Below, piece by piece: positions 18,411 to 27,782 of a DNA stretch of 27,782 bases. How positions within the stretch are numbered: the first letter of the stretch is position 1; each line of letters opens with the position of its first letter. A program made the position numbers and the translations under genes. The stretch is from Chromera velia. Lineage: Eukaryota; Sar; Chromeraceae. The notes under the pieces were generated by a model, which was given only the letters and a program-made list of their open reading frames with translations, was not told where the DNA came from and made no database searches. Location of the stretch: assembly GCA_018398765.1 (NCBI GenBank), contig JAHBMJ010001715.1, forward strand, positions 1 to 27,782, in the 5' to 3' direction.

Positions 18411-18814
18411 TTCTCTTCTGTTTTATTCTTTTCTTTTGGCGCGCTCTCAGTGGAAGGGTACCAGAGCTCCAGGCCTTGAGTCGAACCCTGCGGCCCTTCA
18501 CTGCCCAGTGCAGGGTTGCCCTCTTGCACTTCCACATTCTTTCCATCTGAACGAGTTCGTTTCTTTTCATTTCCTTTTTCTTAGGGTCTGTCACGACGTA
18601 GCGCCGATAACGGAGTTTGTGGTCAACCTTCGCCTCTCTCTTCTTCTGGGGTTCTCTTTATCTTTTGATTTCTTCTTCTGGGATTCCGTTTTTCATGTGA
18701 AGGCACAGTAAAACCCTCTCTTCTGGTTGGATCTCTTCTTTTGACCGCCCGCCCAGATGGAAAGATTGCGTGTGCGTACATGCATGACTGTGTGTTTGTG
18801 GTGCATGCATGTAT

Positions 18815-18849
<35 letters not shown>

Positions 18850-19091
18850 GTGTGGATGCGTGTGCATGCGTGTGTGTGTGTGTGTGACTGCTCACAGGTA
18901 TAAGGACCTGCAAGGAAATGCCTCCTTTGAGGAAACGAGGGAAGATAACAGGCTGTTCGAAAATAACCACGAGGATTTCGTCACACGTCGTTGCCATCAT
19001 ATTGGCCTCAGGCTGAACTCGCACCCCTTGTTGAGGTCTCCGAAGCATTCCGATGCACTCTCCAAAGGGAGAGGATCAGCTACTCCGCCTT
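18411..19091. other. Region without a clear gene; (GT)n and a candidate exon
   Basis: A (GT)n tract lies at about 18816-18890. At 18897-19093 the plus strand has an open frame after a CACAG acceptor-like site, reading FEETREDNRLFENNHEDF and ending at TGA 19091-19093. That is protein-like, but no partner exon was found. Minus-strand frames at 18450-18590 are also open. None can be called a gene. Confidence 0.3.
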
Positions 19092-19130
19092 GACAGACTA
19101 TATCGTCTTTTTTTCACTTCACTTTTTCCG
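19092..19130 (+). repeat. 39-bp repeat, copy 2
   Basis: Same unit as 18255-18293 with a C-to-T difference. It leads directly into a CAGA/CA/GA compound microsatellite. Confidence 0.8.
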
Positions 19131-19156
19131 CCGACAGACAGACAGACAGACACACA

Positions 19157-19224
<68 letters not shown>

Positions 19225-19260
19225 CACACAGAGGGAGAGAGAGAGAGAGAGAGAGAGAGA
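19131..19260. repeat. Compound (CAGA)(CA)(GA) microsatellite
   Basis: CAGA units, then about 25 bp of CA, then GA tracts interrupted by TCACACACAGAGG. Confidence 0.9.
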
Positions 19261-19829
19261 CCCGGCCGTACCCCGTCCTCGTTTTGGAACAAGAGCAGAA
19301 GGATCAATTCAGAAGAAAGACAGAAGCACACACGGATTGAGAAAGGACGATTCCTATCGCTCGATCTGGAGCGTATCCGACCAAATAGATGACTACGTAA
19401 ACCTCCAACATTGCGGAAAAGGAAAACGATATGCAACAAACCAGTGGGCGGAGGAGACAGAGAACGAAAAGGCAGAATGGCAGAAGAACACAGAAACAAA
19501 GTGCGGAAAGAAATGGGGAGGAAGTTTCAACATGAGCAACTACAGGCAACAAAGTATGCAAGGATGGTGGCAAGGTGCAACTCTGTATGCAGAGCGGAAA
19601 AAACTGGAAAAGGGGGGTCATCAGTTGAGACGGCTGCGGTCCCTTCAGGTGCCTTCCTGCTGCCATCCGATTTGATCCCAAAGGAAGTCCCCCAGGTGTG
19701 TAACCTAGGAGGAAAGTACCGTCTTGAAGCATCGCAAGGAAGTAGGAAAAGGAAAGTCCTAACCGAGAGCACATAAGCAAAACTCTGGAAAACAGCTCAT
19801 AGCTGATTGACGAACCCCAACTTGATGGA
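19261..19829. other. Purine-rich 3' flank without a supported gene
   Basis: Open frames exist on both strands (plus 19411-19776, minus 19304-19942) but both begin at non-ATG codons and show no domain. The minus frame is Cys/Phe/Leu-rich, as expected for the complement of purine-rich DNA. It probably includes the 3' UTR of the minus-strand gene that ends at 19830. Confidence 0.5.
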
Positions 19830-21314
19830 TCAAAAAAATGAAACCCAATTACCTGAAATGACTCTCTGTCTCGATCGACTGACCCGAAGATCTTCCACTT
19901 CGACTTTTTTCTTCTCTTCCAATTTCTCCAAACTCGCTTCAACCAACGTCCACGGGACAGAGTCTAGCCTCCGCTCTCTCATTCTGCATGGGAGCCCTAA
20001 ACGTGCAAGACCGACAGGCACAAACACAATTGAGGGTCTGTCTCTCACCCAGATGAAGTCAGGCACGTCCCCTGTCTCCATCCTTCTGGGTTGGAAAGTC
20101 CAAAAACGACGATCTGTGTGGGGGTGCCTCCTGACCCTCTGAAGAATCTTTCGTCTCTCTTCGGAGTCTTCACTATCTACCGGGGGGGGCGGCAAGGGCG
20201 GCATGAGAAAGTCTCTCTCTAACCCTTCACAAAAAATCTTCCCTCCCGTCTCTACTAACTTCGTCAAATCACCCGAGTCCCCCAACCGCCTCTGAACCTC
20301 TGAAACACCCGACAGAGCCATCCCGAGAGACAGCAATGCGCGGTTTCTTTCTTCCTGAGAAACATCCAGAGCCCCGTCTACCCCCTTCTCGACAGAGGGA
20401 ATGATCTGACTACAGATATGTGCTGCCTCTTCTGCAACTCTTTGCACCTCCCCTTCGTCATCCTTCCACAGTACACCTCTATCTAACCCCAACCCAGACA
20501 CAAACCCGCAGAGACTGGTCCACTCCTCAGCCTTTGCCTTTGGCACCCTTGCCTTCACCTCTGCCCACCACTCTCTTCTCATTGACCTCACCTTTCTGAC
20601 AACCTCCTTTGATTGTTCATCGCAAACAGAACCTCCCCGAAGCACAACGCCCACCTCGGACAAATCAGAGAGGCTCAACTGGGACAAAACGAGGTCCAAC
20701 TGACTCTGGAGAGTGCTCAGCAATGGTTCAGATGGAAGTTTGCGACACATGCGGTAATAATGCAACACTGCAAGGAGAGACGCCAAGCCGTCTCTGCCGT
20801 CTCCTCGCTGGGAGGAAGAGGAAGACGCTGCCGTCTCTTGCACTGCCATGGCAGAGAAGTGGGAGGCCATCCGTGGATGCCACCGAAAATCCTCTGCAAA
20901 GATTTTGAGGATTTTATTCCTTTCAGAAACTGTCAGGTCCTCACGAGAGGACACTATCTGGTCTGCAAGTGCATCCCAATTGTCTTCATATTTTCTTCTG
21001 TGCCACGGGTTGACACACAGAAGTGACCAGGAGAGGTCAACCAAGTCCGATGCCGGAGAGATCTGAGGGATCTGATCAAAAAGAGGGATCCTCAGGTTGC
21101 TGGAGGCACGTACCGGAAAACCCAGTCTGCTCGGCTTCTGGGAGGGAAACTCGGAGCTGCTCTCTTTGAGAGCTTGGGCGCTCTGGTGTCTGACGGAGGT
21201 CAAAGTTGCCTTGACAGGGACAGTGCATTCCGATATGAAAAAGGGTGAATGGGTCTTTGGGAATAAAAGCAAAGACCTATTTTCAGAGAGGAGAGCCAAA
21301 CCCTTTCTCCTCAT
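19830..21314 (-). CDS. Single-exon helical protein, unrecognised
   Basis: 494 aa from ATG (21314-21312) to TGA. The frame is also open to a TTG at 21323, but the ATG is preferred. The first ~50 residues are rich in Arg, Lys, Ser and hydrophobics with few acids (MRRKGLALLSENRSLLLFPK), like an organellar targeting peptide. Residues 90-330 look all-helical: WSLLCVNPWHRRKYEDNW, SERNKILKIFAEDFRWHP, LLSTLQSQLDLVLSQLSLSD and MRREWWAEVKARVPKAKAEE. A Pro run lies near residue 400 (PPLPPPPVD). The C-terminal part (RDRPSIVFVPVGLARLG) looks like a compact strand-containing end. This layout recalls the helical-repeat RNA-binding proteins (OPR/FASTK/RAP type) common in organelles of alveolates, but I see no diagnostic RAP motif, so that is a guess. 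Low-complexity Ser run at about 165. Confidence 0.72.
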   Translation of the reverse strand: MRRKGLALLSENRSLLLFPKTHSPFFISECTVPVKATLTSVRHQSAQALKESSSEFPSQKPSRLGFPVRASSNLRIPLFDQIPQISPASDLVDLSWSLLCVNPWHRRKYEDNWDALADQIVSSREDLTVSERNKILKIFAEDFRWHPRMASHFSAMAVQETAASSSSSQRGDGRDGLASLLAVLHYYRMCRKLPSEPLLSTLQSQLDLVLSQLSLSDLSEVGVVLRGGSVCDEQSKEVVRKVRSMRREWWAEVKARVPKAKAEEWTSLCGFVSGLGLDRGVLWKDDEGEVQRVAEEAAHICSQIIPSVEKGVDGALDVSQEERNRALLSLGMALSGVSEVQRRLGDSGDLTKLVETGGKIFCEGLERDFLMPPLPPPPVDSEDSEERRKILQRVRRHPHTDRRFWTFQPRRMETGDVPDFIWVRDRPSIVFVPVGLARLGLPCRMRERRLDSVPWTLVEASLEKLEEKKKVEVEDLRVSRSRQRVISGNWVSFF

Positions 21315-22644
21315 TTCCCCCAAACAAATCAGGAGACGTACAGTGACAAAGAAGGAGACGGAACTGAAGCTAGGGACACGCGCGCGGATACGAGACGGGC
21401 AGATTCAGAACGACACGGGTGTAAGGAAACACCCAACCAGTCCAAAATTGGAGAAGCGTGGAACAAGCAGACTCCAAGAAGTGTTGAGTCAAACGTCGGT
21501 GATCTGAGAGAATTGCCTGCAGGAGCCGGGGATCAAAGAGGGCTGCATGGCCGGGTTGTTTTCGATTTTGCTTGCGGCGCCGGCATAGCGCCATATGGCC
21601 GCGGGTTGTACGTTTTCGATTTTGCTTGCGGCGCCGGCATAGCGCCATATGGCGCCGGCATGCATCTTGCGGCCACGTGGTTCGGCGCGTGCATGCAGCC
21701 GCCAGCCTCTATAGCCGCTTAGCTGCCGCTAGCCGCCAGCCCGGCGGCCCCGTCCCAGCCACTATCTGCCACTGCCACGTCCCTGTACGCATACGTCGTA
21801 ATACCTCTCCAAGCTAAGTAAACGCTTGATTCAAACTAATTCAAACATTAACTACACAGAAAGTCTTAGGTTCTTCACATTACTTCTTACTATCAGCAAT
21901 TTTTTTAGATTTCCTAGCTTAAGCTAGCTAAAGCTAACCCAAGTTAGAGATAGTCAGAAATTAAACTTCTGAAAAAAATATCTGACACCTATTGACAACT
22001 GATGATGCTACTGATTGATTTTAATTTTAAGAGCAAAAACCGTTTGTTGCGGTTTACTACTGCTAGCTACCGCTCAACATTCATGCAAACAATAACTAAA
22101 TACACGTAATTTTATCTAGAAAAGAGAAGATTAAGATTGTAGAAATAGAAAATATTCATTTTGAAATACCATTAAATGGTAGTCCACCCGGGAGCGTAGC
22201 GCTTTAACTGCATGCCAATGGGGTTTGACATCCTCTAACTAACTATAAAGATCAAAACACATGTATACAGACTAATTAAAATAAAATATAATCCTATATC
22301 ACACGGCTATGTGAAACAATTAGAATTCAACAATTAGTAAGAATTCAAGAATTAAACAAAGAAAACAAAAGTTTTTAATCCCTTAAGAAAACATAAAAGC
22401 AAAAAAATAAGCAAGAAGATCAAATAAGACCTGTAAATGTCAGTAGAGACGCAAAACAATGTACGTCGCTTCTAGTTATTTTATTAAGATAACGAATTAG
22501 AGTAAAGGCATACAAGCATACACAAACTGACGACAACATCTAGGACAACATACGACAAAACAAGTCCTCAAAAGATGTTACGCTCCGGGTCTTTACTGGC
22601 CGTGCTCGGTAAAAACTGTTTTTGGAGCTGTACATAATTAACTG
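21315..22644. other. Intergenic DNA: GC-rich repeat, then AT-rich
   Basis: 21559-21652 contains a 54-bp tandem duplication. 21660-21790 is rich in GCC/GCCAGC words. 21800-22560 is AT-rich and featureless, apart from a small GC patch at about 22185-22235. The last part is probably the 3' flank of the gene ending at 22645. Confidence 0.55.
21559..21652 (+). repeat. 54-bp direct repeat, two copies
   Basis: A 40-bp block starting TTTTCGATTTTGCTTGCGGC is repeated at 21559 and 21613 (period 54). It contains the palindrome GGCGCC and a GCGCCATATGGC-like inverted word, so it can fold. A third partial GGCGCCGGCAT follows at 21651. Confidence 0.85.
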
Positions 22645-25600
22645 TTACCAGTGTCGCGCAATCTGACGGACTGGTTGCGGCGGTCTGCGAGGCTTGATTG
22701 ACGAAGAAGGAGGAGGTGAAGTCTGCGTCTGTGAAAAGTTTTGTGCGGGCACATCCAAACGCTCGCAAGCAAAGTTGTGATCCCAGATGTGGTCTCCTAC
22801 CGGCATCCTGGTATATGTGTGGAAGGGCTGTCTCTTCAGAGATCGCATCGCCGAGGCCCGTCCCGGCGGTTGCCGTTTTCTTTTTACGGCCTGCTCAGCT
22901 GCCAGCTGCACTCTGTCTTTCACCCACTGCTGCTGCTCCGTCAACAACTCTGGAATGTCCTTGCCCAACAGCTTTTTATATCTGCAAAAGAAAGCACAAG
23001 GAAGGATTGCAACGAACCAAATCATCCGTCCAACACTTCTTGTCGCGGAGTTCTATTGAGGGTAATGAAAGGGATTTGAAGTCGTGGAAACGCAGAAAAT
23101 GCCTTCGCGGCCTCGAGCAAAGGAAGAACACGGTATTGAAATGGGTATACTAACTAACTGTATTTTTGACAAAAGAGGCACACGTTTGTCTGCATGAGCT
23201 GACCTGGGTCCTCCAGAGGATTCCTTCAAACAGGTGGCTGTCCGTCTCTCCATCCGTGTGCCCGCCTGCTGCTCATCGCTGTTTCTCTCCAACCTCAATC
23301 GGAGACATTCCTGGAGCGTCATTGAATCCTGGGCAGCATGAATCCTCCTGAAATTAAGAAAGCAAAGAGGCAGAGAGAGAGTGAGGGAGGGAGAGTTCAA
23401 GAGAGGGGGGAAATGATGGGGGCATTGGACATGCACTTCCTCTTCCGATGTGAGCGCAGCTTTTGAGGCGAGCCAAAAGATCTTGATTTTTGGTCTTGAT
23501 TATTTGACCCTAGCTCCTCCTGTTGAGAGCATGAATTACGTAGCGGTTATCACAGAACGTGCAGAGCAGAAGCAAGCGAGATGACGGAATAGGAAGCCGA
23601 GACTGTTGTTGACAGTGAGCGCCAAACAGAGAATACTGAAGAGAAGAACACATACAGAAAAGAAGCTGCGTACAGTTCTTCGAGAAGCAGATCCTTCGCG
23701 ATGTCGTCCGTGTCCTGTGGGAGGTCAGGCAGCGAGCTGAGGCGGTTGGGCGCCTTCTTGTACCACAGAGGATCGCTTTCCACCAGCGCGGAGTTCTTCT
23801 TGATTGCCTCGATGAGGGCTGTGACGTCCGTCTTCAGCCTGGCCACGGCCTTCGCGGCCTCTGAAGGCACCGAAAAGGGAAGGTCGCAGTCGGCTGCGAT
23901 GGGCACGGAGGAGCGGTCGGTCCGGCCCTCGGGGTGGAACGGCGTGCGCGCACGGAGGTCTGCAAGCTCCAGCTGCATGGCAACGCAAACCACCGTTGAA
24001 AGCCACATTGGATACAGACATCGTGAGTGAATGTCTGAGATGAGAAGCTTCATCGAGATTCCAGTCTCTAAGTATGCCGCCAGGCTAAACAACGTGGCCG
24101 CATTGGACGAAGGCAGAAAAGCTCTCACAGGGCGAATTCATTTGAAATCGCAACTGTGCCAAACTCGTCCCCGAGAGCACACATTCTAATGATACAAAGC
24201 CACTCTTGCTACATCTACTCAAACCATGCAAGTGCCGATCACAGTTTTCGAATGTTCAAGTTGAAAGCACATTGAAAGTAGACTGACTGAGGGAGCGCTT
24301 GTCTGAAATCCTTTCGTTCTCTGAGCGTGTTCCTCGGCTACGTCCCTGTATGCGCAAGACAGAGAGAGAGAGAAAGAGAAAAAGGGGGTGAGCGCCTTTC
24401 AAGGAAAAGATTCTATTCGTCTCTGCTCGCGTGGCTACTTGTTCCCGGGTCGGTGGAAGGAAACCTCGAATACACACATGCTGATGCAGAGGAATGACGG
24501 CAACCATTCAGCAGAGACAGCTTGGAAACAAGAGATGAAGGAAGGATTGACGCATCTAGCAGATTATAACAAAGAGAGAAACGAACAGTCTGTCTGAGGC
24601 CGCTGCGGGCTGTTATAGTATGTGGCATGATGCTCTACTGAGGTCCAAAGTACAAGAAAGCTGATTGTTTCTCATCAGTTCGGCGGCAGGCTAGTAGGAA
24701 CCGGAGTCCCTTCCAACACTGCAGATGGATGGATGGATGCTTAAATGAGAAGTTAGAGAATGCATGGCAACGGGAGGAGCAGAGCACATGGAGGACCTGA
24801 GATGGCAATTCCAATAAGGCATGGCGGCAAGAGGACATGTAAAAGGGATCAGGCAAAGGTTACGACAGACAGACAAACAGGCAGGCAGACAGACAGAGAG
24901 ACAGATAAAGTCACTAACTGACAGGCGAATCTTCAATTCCCTCTCCTTCTGCAGTTGGCTTGCGAGCATCTTCTTGAACGCCGGCTTTTTGTCGTTCGTC
25001 ACGTCCTGCATTCACGGATTATCATTATTTGTATGGTCTCAATTGTAATTCTGATGATGCGTTGTTACTTTGAGTGAGACTGGGTACAGCAAAGCATGCT
25101 CCTGGCCTCCCGAAATAGCCACAGAGAAAGGGAAAGGGGATGACAGGAAAGAAGGGCAATGAACGGGATAAAGGCACGCACTCTCTTTCATTTCGTTCCC
25201 ATGCAGAACCTTTCGTGTGATGTTCGTCTGCTGTTTTGCCGTCAAAGAGAGAGAGGGATCTTCAGGATTTTGATTTACCGGAAAGATCGATCAGGTAAAA
25301 AAAAGTCTGCGCTGATTCTGTAATCCCTCCCGACCGGCGGCTGACCATGAGGGTCCCTGCAATCTCGTGCAGCTCCAGCCACTGAAGGAAGTCCTCGTCG
25401 TTCAGTTTGGCCCTCTCCTCTAGGGAGAGTTTAAGATCCGGGACGGGAAGGCTGCGGGGGAGTTTGCTGACAATCTGGTCGATCTCCTCCTGCAAGAAAA
25501 GAGAAATTGCATGCATTCACCTATTATTATATCTGTCTATAAAATGCATGCACAATCTGGTCGATCTCCTCCTGCAAAATGAAGGCAGAAAGGGAAGAAC

Positions 25601-26934
25601 GTGGAGCACCAGAAACCAGTTTGGATGTCACCCTGCTGTCCTTCTGTGCAACATTCATGGGTCCATTCGAATTTATTCACTTGCTCGCTCGTTCTTCATC
25701 CAGTCGGTGTAATGAGAGGGGTCTGTTCTTTCTCGAAAAAGCGGAATGCATGAATCAGAAAGGCCCTGCTGCGTACTAGAGCAGCCAACACGCAAAAAGA
25801 GATGGGTTTGCGTTCCTGATACGCCCCACAGGCACACAGACAGCTATCCACTCCAGAGCTCTTGCAGAGAAGAGGACCAACTGACCCTAGAGGGGTCCCT
25901 CTCCCTTTGCCAATTCAGCAGAGCGTTTGCAAGCCCTATGCGCACAGCGAGAGCCTCCTCGATCTCTTTGTGCATGTCTCCCAGAAGCAGTTTGAGAGAA
26001 GCCCACTCCCTATTAGAGGAGCCAGAGGAAGACAGGGAGACAGCGCCTGACTGTTCGCCGGGTATTCTCCGTCTCTGTCTGTCCACCTGAGCGGCCACGG
26101 CCTCGATCTCCTCGAAGGTCCAAGCCTGCAGTTCATGCGTGAGAGAGACATAGACTAGGTGTGTGTCGTGACTTGGGTGTGTTTGGGTACCTGCTGCCAT
26201 GCGATACAGCACAGGCTGAATGCAAAAGTGGAGTTATGCAGAGACAGTCAAAGCTGTTGAAGTAGATCATGGGCTCAAAACAATTGAGGACTTCAGCAAA
26301 GCAGAAAGGCAGAATGCACGGGGAGAAACCACAAGCACTCTTGAAGAGCCTGATTCGCCTGGACTTTCTGACCTTTTCCCATTTGGTTTTTGCTTTCTCC
26401 TTCTGTTTCTTCAAGAACTCCGCTCTGCACTCACACGGGCGTATCAATGCAATCATCCATCTTCACGAATTCATAGAAAGCCATCTCTTTTTTAATCCTG
26501 CCACCAAATTGACCTTCCACTGACTTTCATGCGAGGGCAACCACTTCATCAGATGCGACACTCATGTACAGATAGACATGATATGTATGAGTAGAGTCAC
26601 GGTTCGGAAGCCAGCCAGCCAGGCAACACACGAATGCAGCACAGAGAAGTGAATCAGCACCTACCGACCATAACCACCCATCCAGACTAGCGCCTGTGTC
26701 CGGATTCTGCTGAAAACTGAACACCTTGCACTATCACACGAAAAATCTGTTGACCTATCAATCCACTCATTCACCCCCCGATTTATCCACCCACCCACCC
26801 ACCCCAGGCTCTCTTTGTCTCTGTCCTGGCTGTGTGGGCCTGTGGCGATTCTGCAGTCTCTGATTGCCCTGAGGATGTCCACAGCAGCCAGGTCCAGAGT
26901 GGCACGCAGAGAGCACGCGTAGAAGGGGTACATC
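22645..26934 (-). CDS. Multi-exon coiled-coil protein, 3' part, unrecognised
   Basis: Nine exons were joined by phase, in transcript order: 26934-26803, 26424-26373, 26125-25886, 25489-25346, 25005-24923, 24345-24288, 23972-23674, 23347-23204 and 22981-22645 (TAA at 22645-22647). Every junction keeps frame, giving about 495 residues in the window. The first window exon begins in phase 2, so the true start lies upstream or beyond the window. The protein is charged and helical: EFLKKQKEKAKTKWEKAWTF, LLLGDMHKEIEEALAVRI, LEERAKLNDEDFLQWLEL, AVARLKTDVTALIEAIKK and LTEQQQWVKDRVQLAAEQ. The end is basic and Pro-rich (SSSIKPRRPPQP). This suggests a coiled-coil structural or cytoskeletal subunit, but I recognise no family. 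Most donors are GTCAG and most acceptors TGCAG. The donor of the first window exon (GTGGGT, in a GTGG run) is the least certain. Confidence 0.7.
24864..24905. repeat. (CAGA)n/(CAGG)n tract in an intron
   Basis: CAGACAGACAAACAGGCAGG-type repeats, ending about 18 bp from the donor of the exon at 24923-25005. Confidence 0.85.
25470..25577 (-). repeat. Duplicated 3' splice site and exon start
   Basis: A 26-bp segment covering the CTTGCAG-type acceptor core and the first ~20 bases of the exon (25470-25495) is repeated exactly at 25552-25577, 82 bp upstream in the transcript. Both copies read TTGCAG|GAGGAG on the minus strand. The downstream copy joins the full exon in frame. Confidence 0.8.
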
Positions 26935-27162
26935 CTGCAAACAGACAAGGAGATCGGCTGGGTGAAGCATTCAGGAGGGGTGAGGAATGCATAAGGGGGA
27001 AACGTCTTCTTTTCGTTCTCTTCATCCGTAGAGCGAGTCGGTTTCTGTTTATGAGAACTTGAGTCCACCTCCCCAAAACAGAAAATGAAGAGGATCTGAC
27101 TGGGTGCTTGTTCCGTAGTCTTTCTTTGTTTCTCTCCCGGTGTCATAAATGTCCTCCTCGTG
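26935..27162. other. Probable intron or upstream sequence of the coiled-coil gene
   Basis: A minus-strand frame is open here but lacks protein-like content. It lies directly upstream of an acceptor TTTGCAG|GATG, so it is most likely intron. Confidence 0.45.
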
Positions 27163-27600
27163 CTCCAGCTTTCCCTTCATCTTCCCTCTTCCTGACTGGC
27201 TGACTGGCTCCAGCTTTCCTTTCATCTTCCCTCTTCCTGACTGACTGACTGGCTCCAGCTTTCCCTTCATCTTCCCTCTTCCTGACTGACTGACTGGCTC
27301 CAGCTTTCCCTTCATCTTCCCTCTTCCTGACTGACTGACTGGCTCCAGCTTTCCTTTCATCTTCCCTCTTCCTGACTGACTGACTGGCTCCAGCTTTCCC
27401 TTCATCTTCCCTCTTCCTGACTGACTGACTGGCTCCAGCTTTCCCTTCATCTTCCCTCTGGCTCCAGCTTTCCCTTCATCTTCCCTCTTCCTGACTGACT
27501 GACTGGCTCCAGCTTTCCCTTCATCTTCCCTCTTCCTGACTGACTGACTGGCTCCAGCTTTCCCTTCATCTTCCCTCTTCCTGACTGACTGACTGACTGG
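27163..27600. repeat. 45-bp minisatellite, ten copies
   Basis: Units starting CTCCAGCTTTCC begin at 27163, 27208, 27253, 27298, 27343, 27388, 27433, 27462, 27507 and 27552. The seventh unit is only 29 bp: it lacks the CTGACTGACT end. 45 bp equals 15 codons, so a minus-strand repeat frame (SQSGRGKMKGKLEPV) stays open until the short unit shifts it. Each unit contains TTCATCTTCC and ends in CTGA tetranucleotides. Confidence 0.92.
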
Positions 27601-27782
27601 CTGACTCACTGGCTGGCTGACTGGCTGACTGGCTGGCTGACTGGCTGACTGGCTGACTGGCTGACTGGCTGGCTGACTGACTGGCTGGCTGGCTGACTGG
27701 CTGACTGGCTGACTGACTGACTGGCTGACTGGCTGACTGGCTGACTGACTGGCTGACTGACTGACTGACTGGCTGACTGGCT
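27601..27782. repeat. (CTGA/CTGG)n tract running off the window
   Basis: About 180 bp of mixed CTGA and CTGG tetranucleotides. It appears to be an expansion of the tail of the adjoining 45-bp unit. It reaches the end of the window. Confidence 0.9.

Noticed and set aside
19304-19942. 212-codon minus-strand frame with hydrophobic stretches resembling membrane segments
   Set aside because: It starts at a TTG, overlaps the end of the 494-aa gene, and its composition is explained by purine-rich plus-strand DNA.
22185-22235. tRNA-like words (CCCGGGAGCG, GCGCTTTAAC)
   Set aside because: No pairing anticodon stem or T arm could be built.
27049-27609. 186-codon minus-strand frame with 15-residue repeats
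   Set aside because: Translation of the 45-bp minisatellite; the frame is shifted at the 29-bp unit, and there is no supported start.

Overview
This is a nuclear-type eukaryotic window. Genes are split by introns of about 45 to 1040 bp or are long single exons, they sit in AT-rich intergenic DNA, and simple repeats (CAGA, GA, CA, TTCC, CTGA/CTGG) are dense. Two spliced genes could be built by matching reading phase across 13 introns. Their splice sites favour GTCAG donors and TGCAG acceptors. The gene style (Ser-rich insertions, TGCATGC palindromes, long introns, microsatellites) suggests an alveolate alga, perhaps a chromerid such as Chromera. That is inference, not an identification.

Layout. 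1-521 is the end of a terminal-inverted-repeat (TIR) DNA element; a complete, inverted copy with its own small ORF lies at 7482-8479. Between them are two divergent genes: a PP2C-type phosphatase (1039-2034, minus) and a six-exon SAM-methyltransferase-like gene (2440-6693, plus). They share a 405-bp intergenic region whose centre carries two TGCATGC sites. A degenerate tRNA-Asn-like sequence lies near 7150.

9460-12369 is the most striking gene: an uninterrupted 969-codon ORF built as [6 zinc-bead repeats + HNH nuclease] followed by [12 zinc-bead repeats + HNH nuclease]. Each bead is 18 residues, C-x-H-G-R-x-R-x2-C-x2-C-G-G. 12370-19830 is mostly repeats: a pair of inverted AT-rich repeats, GA/CAGA tracts, a 716-bp exact duplication abutting a single N (probably an assembly artefact), a 144-bp tandem satellite, a TTCC tract and CAGA/CA tracts, with only weak coding candidates.

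19830-21314 (minus) is a single-exon gene for a 494-aa helical protein I do not recognise. 22645-26934 (minus) is the 3' part of a gene with at least nine exons for a charged, probably coiled-coil protein, also unrecognised; one of its 3' splice sites is duplicated. The window ends in a 45-bp minisatellite and a CTGA/CTGG tract. The genes do not form an obvious pathway. The best candidate for an undescribed system is the duplicated zinc-bead/HNH nuclease, followed by the TIR element family.
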